A stretch of DNA of 64,000 nucleotides from the NCBI RefSeq assembly GCF_021991925.1, contig NZ_RXZI01000005.1, forward strand, positions 62,001-126,000, read 5' to 3'. The position numbers and the translations under genes were made by a program. The first letter of the stretch is position 1, and the number at the start of each line of letters is the position of its first letter. The stretch comes from Sutcliffiella horikoshii. GTDB taxonomy: Bacteria; Bacillota; Bacilli; Bacillales; Bacillaceae_I. The notes beneath the pieces were generated by a model. The model had not been told where the DNA came from. It was given only the letters and a program-made list of their open reading frames with translations, and made no database searches. This document shows positions 18,137-26,175 of this stretch, piece by piece.

Positions 18137-19249
18137 ATGAACAGAAACTTTTTTAAAAAAGGAATTGTAGCAATAACAACAGCGACTTTATTACTAACAG
18201 GGTGCAGCGGAGGCAGCGATTCTGCCGCTAGCAGTAAGCCTACTGGTCCGATTGAAAATGTACCAGAGAAGTTTGCAGATGGAGAAGGGGCAAAAATTAA
18301 GGTGATCCGTAAGATTGGTGGGGATGATCATACGGCTCAATTTTTAGCTGGGGCGAAAGAGGAAGGGGAGTCACTCGGGTTTACAGTGGATGTATTTACT
18401 GCAAATGGTGACAGTGCGAAATTCCATGATGCGATCAATCAAACGGTAAACCAAGATTATGACGGAGTCGTCATATCTCATGGCGATGATGCGGCAACGG
18501 TGGAAGGCGTTCAGCAGCTTGTCGATAGTGGGAAAGAAGTGGTGACGTTTGATTCCAATGGAGATCTTGCAAACATTGAAGGAGTAACGCTAACTTCTCA
18601 AGATGATGAGGAGCTGGCAAAGTTAGCGCTTGATCAAATGGTGAATGATTTTAATGGGGAAGCAAATGTGGTGTATCTGTGGGTAGACGGTTTTCCTCCG
18701 ATGGTTCGACGCAACAATATCTATAAAGAGACATTAGAGAACAACCCTGGGCTGAATGAAGTGGAACGCTTTGGAGTTGCGGCGGCAGATACTTCGGTTC
18801 AAACACAAAACGCGGTTGCGGCAATGTTGAACAAGCACCCTAAAGGAAGCATAGATGCTATTTTTGCTACATGGGACGCATTTGCAGTAGGAGCGGCTCG
18901 TGCTTTAAAAGAAGCAAGTCGTGAAGAAATCAAGATTTATGGAATTGATGTCTCCAATGCGGACCTTCAGGAAATCAGTTCAGAAGGTAGCCCGTGGAAA
19001 TACACAGCAGCTGTGGATCCGAAACTGATCGGTGCTGTAAATCTTCGCCTACTTGCTAAAAAACTTGCAGGGGAAGAAACGCCGCAAACATATGATTTGG
19101 AAGCATCCTTAATCTCTCAAGAGGAGCTACAACAATCAAGTGAAGCGGTAAACATGGGGAACCTCTCATCAGTCGTGGAGGGCTGGGGAGAGTCAGATGC
19201 CTTCTTAGAAGAGTGGATGAACACATTGAAAGAGCATTACAAAAAATAA
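18137..19249 (+). CDS. Sugar-type ABC transporter substrate-binding lipoprotein
   Basis: A 370-aa periplasmic-binding-protein-like lipoprotein of the ribose/galactose (Peripla_BP_4) class. Signal peptide FKKGIVAITTATLLLTGC with lipobox LTGC (Cys23), then a Ser/Gly linker. Features of the fold include VVISHGDDAATVEGVQQLVDSG (about 112-133), VTFDSNG near 140 and IFATWDAFAVGAARAL near 240. It is the first gene under the SAM-I riboswitch, so the ligand is probably a sulfur compound or a product of methionine salvage and not plain ribose; methylthioribose is my leading guess. RBS AAGGGGAG. Confidence 0.88.
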   Translation: MNRNFFKKGIVAITTATLLLTGCSGGSDSAASSKPTGPIENVPEKFADGEGAKIKVIRKIGGDDHTAQFLAGAKEEGESLGFTVDVFTANGDSAKFHDAINQTVNQDYDGVVISHGDDAATVEGVQQLVDSGKEVVTFDSNGDLANIEGVTLTSQDDEELAKLALDQMVNDFNGEANVVYLWVDGFPPMVRRNNIYKETLENNPGLNEVERFGVAAADTSVQTQNAVAAMLNKHPKGSIDAIFATWDAFAVGAARALKEASREEIKIYGIDVSNADLQEISSEGSPWKYTAAVDPKLIGAVNLRLLAKKLAGEETPQTYDLEASLISQEELQQSSEAVNMGNLSSVVEGWGESDAFLEEWMNTLKEHYKK

Positions 19250-19256
19250 TAGACAG

Positions 19257-19280
19257 CACTCTCTTCATCAGGAGAGAGTG
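19257..19280 (+). other. Intra-operon hairpin after the binding-protein gene
   Basis: CACTCTCT / AGAGAGTG stem just after the binding-protein stop, without a long T-tract. Such hairpins often stabilise the upstream mRNA and lower expression of the transporter core genes. Confidence 0.6.
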
Positions 19281-19309
19281 TTTGTATGTTGGAAGAAAGG
19301 GGGAGCAGA

Positions 19310-20827
19310 ATGACTAACACAACACTTGAAATGAAAGATATATCTATAGAATTCCCTGGAGTGAAAGCACTGGACCAAGTAACATTTTCCGCAAAACCAG
19401 GCAGTGTTCACGCATTAATCGGAGCCAATGGTGCCGGGAAATCGACGTTGATGAAGGTGCTGGCTGGAGCGTACGCTCATTTTAACGGGGAAATCAAACT
19501 CGGAGGAAAGCAACTATCTATTTCGAAACCAACTGACTCCCAAAAAGCCGGCGTGCAAATCGTTTATCAGGAAGTGGATGCGGCTTTGATTCCGACTCTG
19601 ACGGTAGCAGAGAATATCATGCTTCAAGAGACGGTGCAGCATTCCGGAGGCAAGCAGTGGATCCGATGGAGAAATGTTCATAAAAAAGCAGCCACACAAT
19701 TGGAGAAATTGAATAGTACTATCTCAACCAAACGGCTTGTAAGCTCGCTAACATTAGCAGAGAAGCAAATGGTCCTCCTGGCAAGAGCCATTTCAACAGA
19801 TTGTAAGTTTTTGATATTAGATGAACCAACAGCCCCTCTTAGCAACAGGGAGACAGAAAAACTATTTTCCGTCATCAAGAGATTGAAAGAAGCAGGGGTA
19901 GGGATCATCTTCATCTCCCACCGAATTCCCGAAATCGTAGAGATTTGTGATGAAATAACGATCATGAGAAATGGACAGGTAGTCAAACGGGATACGGTTG
20001 CACAACTGACACCAGAAGAGATAGTAGAGTGGATGCTTGGTAAGAAGCTGGAGCAGCAGTTTCCGGAACACAACCCTACCATTGGTGAGATTTTGCTAGA
20101 AGTGGAAGGACTTAGCGACCAAGCTATAGTGAAAGATATTAGCCTCCATGTAAAGGCTGGAGAAGTAGTGGGAATAGCTGGACTTGTTGGAGCAGGAAAA
20201 ACAGAGCTGTGCAAGGCGTTGTTTGGAGATGCAGCCAAAGCTACTGGGACCATCCAAATCAAAGGGAAACAGGTCAGTTTGAAAAGCCCTCATATTGCAG
20301 TGCAAAACGGGCTGGCATTTATTCCAGAAGAGCGGAGAAAAGAGGGTCTCATCCTCCATGAATCGGTGCAAACTAATTTAATTTCCGCAAATCTTCATGC
20401 GTTCACTAAAGCTTTACATTTCCTTGATAAAAAAGCACAGAGAAGTAAATCCCAAGAGCTTATCCAAGCATTAGGCATTAAAACGCCATCCCCCGACACA
20501 AGCGTACATACACTTTCAGGAGGAAATCAACAAAAAATCGCCATCGGAAAATGGCTGGTCTCCGATGCGGATATTTACATTTTGGACGAGCCGACAAAAG
20601 GGGTCGATGTTGGCGCAAAAAGAGACATTTTTGAACTGATAGCTGCCCTTGCGAAACGCGGTAAAGCCATCATCTACGCATCATCTGAGCTTTCTGAGAT
20701 CGTCGGCCTGACCAATAGGGTGTATGTCCTCTACGACGGCGAGGTAACAAAAGAGCTTTCCACCGCAGAAACAGACGAACAAGAGCTTTTATATTTCTCA
20801 ACAGGGGGACAAAGTAATGAAAACTGA
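19310..20827 (+). CDS. Ribose-type ABC transporter ATP-binding protein (duplicated ATPase)
   Basis: A 505-aa RbsA/MglA-like protein with two fused nucleotide-binding domains. N-domain: Walker A GANGAGKST (about 37-45), Walker B ILDEPTAPLSN; its signature is degenerate (LTLAEKQMV). C-domain: Walker A-like GLVGAGKTE, signature LSGGNQQK and Walker B ILDEPTKGVDVGAK. This asymmetric pair is typical of CUT2 importers. I start at ATG 19310 because AAGGGGGAG is 5-6 nt upstream; TTG/ATG 19286 has no site. It overlaps the permease gene by 11 nt. Confidence 0.92.
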   Translation: MTNTTLEMKDISIEFPGVKALDQVTFSAKPGSVHALIGANGAGKSTLMKVLAGAYAHFNGEIKLGGKQLSISKPTDSQKAGVQIVYQEVDAALIPTLTVAENIMLQETVQHSGGKQWIRWRNVHKKAATQLEKLNSTISTKRLVSSLTLAEKQMVLLARAISTDCKFLILDEPTAPLSNRETEKLFSVIKRLKEAGVGIIFISHRIPEIVEICDEITIMRNGQVVKRDTVAQLTPEEIVEWMLGKKLEQQFPEHNPTIGEILLEVEGLSDQAIVKDISLHVKAGEVVGIAGLVGAGKTELCKALFGDAAKATGTIQIKGKQVSLKSPHIAVQNGLAFIPEERRKEGLILHESVQTNLISANLHAFTKALHFLDKKAQRSKSQELIQALGIKTPSPDTSVHTLSGGNQQKIAIGKWLVSDADIYILDEPTKGVDVGAKRDIFELIAALAKRGKAIIYASSELSEIVGLTNRVYVLYDGEVTKELSTAETDEQELLYFSTGGQSNEN

Positions 20828-21818
20828 CATACCAGTACAAGAGAATGCGAAACCTACATTCCGTTTTGAATGGTTTGATTTTTTATACAAATACGGGACC
20901 ATCATTACTATTTTTGTATTGATTGCCGTGTTTGCCCTAGCAAATCCAGCATTCATCCAATCCAATAATGTCATCAATATCTTAAGGTCCATTTCGATAG
21001 TAACCATTATCGCGATTGGCATCACCATATCCCTGACAGTGAATGGTTTTGACTTATCCGTAGGGTCTGTTGCTTCCCTATCCAATGCCATCGTGATCTC
21101 CATGTTTGTCTGGTTTTCGCAAAATACAACAGTGGCAATCTTTTCAGCCATAGCAGCTGCACTGTTGGTAGGGGCTTTCAATTCTTTTATGATTGTAAAG
21201 CTGAAAATCCCTGATATGCTGATGACCCTTGCGACCATGTTCATCATCCAGGGAATCGCTTTAACCTATACAAAAGGCTCCACGATTTCACAAAATATGG
21301 TCATGCCTGATGGAACATTTGCAACGGGAACCATCAGTCCATTATTTCAGAAATTTGGACAGGTCCCATGGATAATCGTCATCATGCTGACGATTGTGGT
21401 AGTGGTGCATGTTTTCCTTACCTACACGAAACATGGAAGATTCATGTACATCATCGGTGGAAATGCTGAAGCGGCAAAGCTTTCGGGTATTGCCGTGAAC
21501 AAATACAAAGTAGCGGCTTATTTATTTTCCGCCTTATTAGCAGCAATCGGAGGGATGGTGCTTGCATCAAGAATCATGACAGCGGAAATCAATGCTGGTA
21601 CACCATATTTGATGGATTCTGTTGCGGCCGCGTTCATAGGCTTTGCCGTCCTTGGAGCCGGCAAACCAAATGCATTCGGCACATTTATTGGTGCGGTATT
21701 AATCGGTATCCTGCAAAATGGCCTTGTCATGATGTCCGTTCCTTACTATGCAATGGACATAGTCAAAGGCCTTGTGCTTGCCTTTGCATTGGGGATTACG
21801 TATTATAAGCAAAAATAA
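20817..21818 (+). CDS. Ribose-type ABC transporter permease
   Basis: A 333-aa RbsC-like permease (BPD_transp_2) with eight to ten hydrophobic segments. The family motifs GFDLSVGSVASLSNAIV (about 81-97) and GGNAEAAKLSGIAVNKYKVAAYL (about 216-238) are clear. It completes a binding protein-ATPase-permease operon controlled by the SAM-I riboswitch. No kinase or salvage enzyme is adjacent, so a methylthioribose kinase (mtnK) would have to be elsewhere. No terminator is seen before the next promoter at 21824. Confidence 0.92.
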   Translation: MKTDIPVQENAKPTFRFEWFDFLYKYGTIITIFVLIAVFALANPAFIQSNNVINILRSISIVTIIAIGITISLTVNGFDLSVGSVASLSNAIVISMFVWFSQNTTVAIFSAIAAALLVGAFNSFMIVKLKIPDMLMTLATMFIIQGIALTYTKGSTISQNMVMPDGTFATGTISPLFQKFGQVPWIIVIMLTIVVVVHVFLTYTKHGRFMYIIGGNAEAAKLSGIAVNKYKVAAYLFSALLAAIGGMVLASRIMTAEINAGTPYLMDSVAAAFIGFAVLGAGKPNAFGTFIGAVLIGILQNGLVMMSVPYYAMDIVKGLVLAFALGITYYKQK

Positions 21819-21823
21819 ATCTA

Positions 21824-22202
21824 TTGACATTTTGTAATAAATCGATAGAATAACTATTAATATCTGCATAACGAAGATTTGTTTTAAACATTTCGGAGTA
21901 TAAGAACAAAAGCTATGATAATAAAGAGTAGCAATCATGTAAACAGACAGAAAGTTACCGGCTGATGAGAGGTGCATGTTGAACGATTGTGAATACATCT
22001 TGGAGCTGTGTACCGAAAAGTCATGACTGAACTGAGTAGGCTACACCGGTGAAGCACCCGTAATCATGTGCTGGAGTATCGTCATACGTCACGTCATATG
22101 ACTGTACTTTCAAAGGTAGGCAATGTGAATTGCTTATGAATTAAAGGTGGTAACACGAGATGAATCGTCCTTTTGGTTAATCCAAAAGGGCGTTTTTTTT
22201 TA
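21824..22202 (+). promoter_or_regulatory. Tyrosine T-box riboswitch with promoter and terminator
   Basis: A promoter (TTGACA 21824-21829, 16-bp spacer, TAGAAT 21846-21851) leads into a T-box leader. The specifier loop contains GAA-TAC-ATCTTGGAGC with the Tyr codon TAC at 21994-21996; stem I carries AGTAGGCTAC. The antiterminator has AAGGTGGTAACACGAG at 22144-22159, with TGGT to pair with the ACCA end of tRNA-Tyr. The terminator is CGTCCTTTTGG / CCAAAAGGGCG plus T-tract (22167-22202). Uncharged tRNA-Tyr should promote readthrough into tyrS. The AACACGAG variant of the T-box end is shared with the metG leader. Confidence 0.92.
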
Positions 22203-22261
22203 TTCCTTTGGTTCTTATAGAGCTTGCAATATTAGAAATAATATTCCAAGGAGATGTTAGT

Positions 22262-23476
22262 ATGTTGGTAAAACCAGAAGAACAATTGACCATCATCATG
22301 AAGGGTGCTCAAGAAATAGTAAGTAAAGAAGAGTTATTGGCGAAATTGGAGAAGTCCTATGATACGCAGACGCCTCTGACTGTAAAATTGGGACTCGATC
22401 CTTCTGCTCCTGATATTCATTTGGGTCATGCAGTGGTGCTTAGAAAAATGAAACAAATGCAAGATTTAGGCCATAAAATCGTCATCATCATTGGGGATTT
22501 CACTGGGCGTATCGGGGACCCGACAGGAAAAGCCAAAGGACGGAAAGCTTTGAGTGATGAACAGGTAAAACTGAATGCACAAACATACTGCGAGCAAATC
22601 TTTAAGGTATTGGATGCAGAAAAAACCACGGTCCGTTTTAATAGTGAATGGCTATTTAAACTAACCTTTGAGGAAGTTATAAAACTAGCAGCCACAACAT
22701 CGGTGGCAAGAATACTAGAGCGTGACGATTTCCAAAAAAGATATAACAACCAAGTGCCGATTGGCATTCACGAATTTTTCTACCCGCTAATGCAAGCGTA
22801 TGATTCAGTGGAAATCCAAGCAGATATTGAACTAGGTGGTACAGACCAAACATTTAATATTCTCATGGGACGCACCCTTCAAAAACAATGGGGATTAGAA
22901 AAGCAAGTTGCCATTTTCATGCCACTGCTTGAAGGGTTGGACGGAGTAGAGAAAATGAGTAAAAGCCTTGGTAATTACATCGGGGTCAACGAACCAGCCG
23001 AAGTAATGTTTAAAAAAGTGATGGAGGTTCCAGACGAACTCATTATCAAATACTTTGAATTAGCAACGGATGAACATCCGAGTGAGATCCAGAAGTGGAT
23101 TCAACAGTTGGAACAAGGAGCGAACCCTAGAGATATTAAACTTCAATTAGCTGAAATCATTACAAACCTATACTGCGGAGTAAAAGAAACAAAAAGAGCC
23201 ATCGTATTTTATGAAACGGCCTTTAGCAAAAAAGAAATACCAGATGACATCCCAGAGTTATTAATAGAAATAGGAACCGAGACAGTCCTAGCCATCATTC
23301 CGCAACTAGTCGAGCAAGGTTTTGTTAAAAGCAAAAGCGAATTCATGCGCTTAATCAGACAAAACGGTGTTCAACTCAATAAAGAAAAATTAAGCATCGA
23401 TGAACTAGATCGCGTATTGATGAATGGTGAAGTACTACAAATTGGTAAAAAACGTTTTCTTCGTTTTATAAAATAA
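22262..23476 (+). CDS. tyrZ: Tyrosyl-tRNA synthetase, TyrZ type
   Basis: A 404-aa class Ic tyrosyl-tRNA synthetase. The HIGH motif is HLGH (53-56) followed by AVVLRKMKQMQDLGH, the KMSKS motif is K231-M-S-K-S, and the C-terminal S4-like RNA-binding domain covers about 345-404. The HLGH context resembles B. subtilis TyrZ more than TyrS (HIGH), so this is likely a second TyrRS in the cell. The start is ATG 22262 with AAGGAGATGTTAGT upstream; an in-frame start at 22208 lacks a site. The tyrosine T-box makes it inducible by tyrosine starvation. Confidence 0.94.
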   Translation: MLVKPEEQLTIIMKGAQEIVSKEELLAKLEKSYDTQTPLTVKLGLDPSAPDIHLGHAVVLRKMKQMQDLGHKIVIIIGDFTGRIGDPTGKAKGRKALSDEQVKLNAQTYCEQIFKVLDAEKTTVRFNSEWLFKLTFEEVIKLAATTSVARILERDDFQKRYNNQVPIGIHEFFYPLMQAYDSVEIQADIELGGTDQTFNILMGRTLQKQWGLEKQVAIFMPLLEGLDGVEKMSKSLGNYIGVNEPAEVMFKKVMEVPDELIIKYFELATDEHPSEIQKWIQQLEQGANPRDIKLQLAEIITNLYCGVKETKRAIVFYETAFSKKEIPDDIPELLIEIGTETVLAIIPQLVEQGFVKSKSEFMRLIRQNGVQLNKEKLSIDELDRVLMNGEVLQIGKKRFLRFIK

Positions 23477-23632
23477 ATATGGGGCGGTAATTCATTCTTT
23501 GAATTATCGCTTTTCTTATTACGCACAAGTCACATTTTCAAGGCAGTGGTTACCAAAGAAGAAGATACATAGTTTAGAATAGGATTAAAGTGAATTCCAC
23601 CAAAGTTCTATTTTTAAGTAGGGGGGATACGG

Positions 23633-24166
23633 ATGGTTGAAAAGTCTATCATTGATGACCTAATTATTAGTAAACGAGACACTTTCCGTTCATTAGTTGT
23701 AATGATGTGCGGTGTAGCAGGTTCTGGAAAAACGACTTTCGCTCAACAATTAGAAGAAGAAGGTTTTATACGTCTATCCATCGATGAAGAAATTTGGGCT
23801 ACGAATGGTCGTTATGGGATCGACTATCCAACCGATAAGTATGAGGAATACAAAGAAGCTGCAGAAAATAAGTTGTGTAAATTACTAGTAAAATTAATTC
23901 AAGATAAACAACATGTGGTCGTGGACTTCAGTTTTTGGCAACGCTCAAGAAGAACCAAATATAAACGGCTTATAGAAGAGAATGGAGGGGAATGGAAACT
24001 TATATATTTGAAAGTTCATCCTAATGATTTGCGAAAACGACTCAAGATACGAAGTCAGCGTCTTGATGCAAATGCTGCCTTCCCTATTACAGAAGAAGTG
24101 TTAACTTCCTTCCTTAAAGGATTTGAGGTACCTACAGATGAAGGGGAGATAGTAATTGAATATTAA
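23633..24166 (+). CDS. P-loop kinase-like ATP-binding protein
   Basis: A 177-aa AAA_33/zeta-type small-molecule or protein kinase fold. The P-loop is GVAGSGKTT (about 28-36), then the LSIDEEIW segment near 50 holds an acidic residue at the substrate site, and VVVDFSFWQRSRR (about 97-109) includes the lid arginines. The same family includes zeta toxins, chloramphenicol phosphotransferase and many uncharacterised phosphotransferases; I cannot choose between them, and no antitoxin gene is adjacent. AGGGGGGATACGG precedes the ATG. Confidence 0.75.
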   Translation: MVEKSIIDDLIISKRDTFRSLVVMMCGVAGSGKTTFAQQLEEEGFIRLSIDEEIWATNGRYGIDYPTDKYEEYKEAAENKLCKLLVKLIQDKQHVVVDFSFWQRSRRTKYKRLIEENGGEWKLIYLKVHPNDLRKRLKIRSQRLDANAAFPITEEVLTSFLKGFEVPTDEGEIVIEY

Positions 24167-24272
24167 CATAAAGAAAATGTCGTTAAATAAAGTTTTCAAG
24201 TATCCAGAGATTTTGTGAAAATGAGGTACAACAAAATTTTGTTAGAGAGTTCTAGTAAAAGGAGAATCTTAC

Positions 24273-24752
24273 ATGCCTGTGATTGAGCACCAACAGTTTT
24301 TTAAAGCCCCTGTTGAAATATGTTTTGACTTAGCAAGGAATGTAGATATACATACTCAAACTACCATTAAAACAAAGGAAAGAGCTGTTGGTGGAGTAAC
24401 AGAAGGGTTATTAGAAGAAGGAGATACTGTTACCTGGGAAGCAATTCACTTTGGAATCAAGCAAAGGTTGACAGCCAAAATTGTATTAATGGAACCCCCT
24501 TATAAATTTGTAGATATCATGGTGAAGGGGGCTTTCCAATCCTTTACTCACACCCATCAATTTACCGAAGAAGCGGGTGGTACAATAATGATCGATAAAT
24601 TCCAGTACAAATCGCCATTCGGCCTAATTGGTGTTTTAGCAGATAAGTTGTTCTTAGAAAAGTATATGAAAGCATTCATTGCTTCTCGTGCAGTGGAACT
24701 AAAAAATATTGCTGAAAGTATGAATGGACGTTTTGACAAAATGAATTGTTAG
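24273..24752 (+). CDS. SRPBCC family (cyclase/dehydrase-like) protein
   Basis: A 159-aa START/SRPBCC fold protein: N-terminal VIEHQQFFKAPVEICFDLARNVDIHTQT is the characteristic beta-helix entry, and the DTVTWEAIHFGIKQRLTAKI and SFTHTHQFTEEAGGTIMIDKFQYKSP segments form the cavity sheet. Such proteins bind hydrophobic ligands; no ligand can be inferred. AAAAGGAG precedes the ATG. It is a single-gene unit, with a strong hairpin terminator after it. Confidence 0.8.
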   Translation: MPVIEHQQFFKAPVEICFDLARNVDIHTQTTIKTKERAVGGVTEGLLEEGDTVTWEAIHFGIKQRLTAKIVLMEPPYKFVDIMVKGAFQSFTHTHQFTEEAGGTIMIDKFQYKSPFGLIGVLADKLFLEKYMKAFIASRAVELKNIAESMNGRFDKMNC

Positions 24753-24789
24753 GAAGTAGGTATATTCCTTATTCTTTTATACCGTTAAT

Positions 24790-24823
24790 GATAGCAACTG
24801 AATTCGTTCAGTTGCTATTTTTT
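24790..24823 (+). terminator. Intrinsic terminator after SRPBCC gene
   Basis: Perfect stem ATAGCAACTGAA / TTCAGTTGCTAT around TTCG, then six T residues. Confidence 0.9.
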
Positions 24824-24954
24824 ACTCGCAAAATAATAAGTATACTTAGGATTTTATTGAGTATCTTTGATGATTATGAAACGAAACATATTCTAAATCG
24901 TATAGTAATATTAGAGAGATATAAAACTCAAGAACAAAAAAGAGGGAAACCGAT

Positions 24955-25242
24955 ATGGAGATAACTTTAATATTAATAATTTTTGGACTATGCTTGTTTG
25001 GTTTTAATTGGCTTATGGGATATAGAAAAGACCATATTATCATTGACCTTGAGGAGAGATATACGGATTTTACAGAATACGTTAAAGCTATAGAGGGTGA
25101 ACTAATTAAACGAGGAAGAAAGGTCAGTTATCAAGGAAATCGAAAATTTATTATAGATGGTCGTGCCTATATTTTCATAGAACGAAATATTTCAATGGGA
25201 GGCGTTCCTGTCCAAAGAACTATTTTCAAACCTGAAAAATAA
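24955..25242 (+). CDS. Small membrane-anchored hypothetical protein
   Basis: A 95-aa protein with one N-terminal hydrophobic helix (about 3-21) followed by a basic YRKDH turn and a soluble alpha/beta stretch (IIDLEERYTDF ... GRKVSYQGNRKFIIDGRAYIFIERN). The ATG is preceded by AGAGGGAAACCGAT. I recognise no domain. It may be a small cell-envelope protein; the surrounding genes are unrelated cargo. Confidence 0.6.
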   Translation: MEITLILIIFGLCLFGFNWLMGYRKDHIIIDLEERYTDFTEYVKAIEGELIKRGRKVSYQGNRKFIIDGRAYIFIERNISMGGVPVQRTIFKPEK

Positions 25243-25379
25243 CATTCAATCAAAGATACTCAGTTGTGTCATATTATATGGCGCTTTTCTGAAAGTAAGG
25301 AAAAGCGTCTTTCTCTTGACGAAAAAGTTTTAGTAGCGGTTAGTAATACATCTGGTTTTGAAATAGAAAGGAGGACCAC

Positions 25380-25913
25380 TTGAAAAGGTTGTTTATTTAT
25401 CTATCCCTAATTTGCTTGCTTGTCGTAGTTGGATGTTATAAAGGTGTGATGTCGGATTATGATGATACTAAAGTTGCAGTAATTGTAAGAGGTGAAGAAA
25501 TAACTGTTGGGGATTTACGGTTCTTATATTCTGACGATAGGATAATTGACTATCTAGATGGAACGATAAAAGCAAAATTAACTGAACAAGAAGTAAAGGA
25601 TTTAAACATTGATATTTCAAAAGAGCTACAAGAAATCCAAAAAATGAAAAGTGAAAGTAGTAATTATCCTTCCGATGACATTCGTGTGTTCGCAGATGCT
25701 CAGGCTACGAAATTTGGCATGGTCCCAGAAGAATAATATGAGGTGTATTTCGAAAAAACACAGACAATGGTTGTTTATGTAACAGCCTATATAGAAGAAA
25801 TATTAGGTGAGTCTAAAGATGGTGGAAGCGAATATACGAAAAAAGCGAATATGTTATTAGATAAATTAGTAAAAGTAATAAAGATGAAATTCATGTTTTT
25901 ATCAAATAAATGA
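25380..25913 (+). pseudogene. Lipoprotein gene interrupted by one in-frame stop
   Basis: TTG start at 25380 with GAAAGGAGGACCAC upstream; the signal peptide ends in lipobox VVVGC (Cys19). The frame stays open to TAA at 25734-25736 (118 aa) and then continues in the same frame without another stop to TGA at 25911-25913, adding 58 residues (YEVYFEKTQTMVVYVTAYI...). The protein before the stop (EEITVGDLRFLYSD, LTEQEVKDL) resembles the N-terminal part of SurA-like or PPIase-associated lipoproteins. A single base change would restore a 177-aa protein. Either a recent nonsense mutation or a sequencing error. Confidence 0.7.
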
Positions 25914-26104
25914 AGATTATTTGTCTACTTAACCGGAGTGATTACTGTATTGAGGATCGCTTAATATTAGATTGAACTTTGAGTGAATTATACGAATCCT
26001 TTATATTTCTTTCTGGGATTATTGTATTGTTACGAAAGAGACTGTAAAGTAATTTTATACATAAAATATCGTGGCAAGGAAGTATTGGATGACAGTTGCA
26101 TGTC

Positions 26105-26143
26105 AAAAAACGATTAGTGGTTAGTCCCACTAATCGTTTTTTT
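26105..26143. terminator. Bidirectional terminator
   Basis: AAAAAACGATTAGTGG / CCACTAATCGTTTTTTT, perfect stem with A- and T-tracts on both sides, between the broken lipoprotein gene and the convergent esterase gene. Confidence 0.9.
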
Positions 26144-26175
26144 ATATGCTCAATTTATAGAAGGCTGGCACTGCA

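Noticed and set aside
19678-20262. 194-aa minus-strand frame opposite the ABC ATPase
   Set aside because: Shadow of an established gene with Walker and signature motifs on the plus strand.
23633-24166. Zeta-type toxin of a toxin-antitoxin system
   Set aside because: The P-loop kinase fold fits, but there is no small antitoxin gene next to it.
24746-24964. 72-aa plus-strand frame after the SRPBCC gene
   Set aside because: It runs through the terminator hairpin and into the next gene's ribosome binding site, without a start site of its own.
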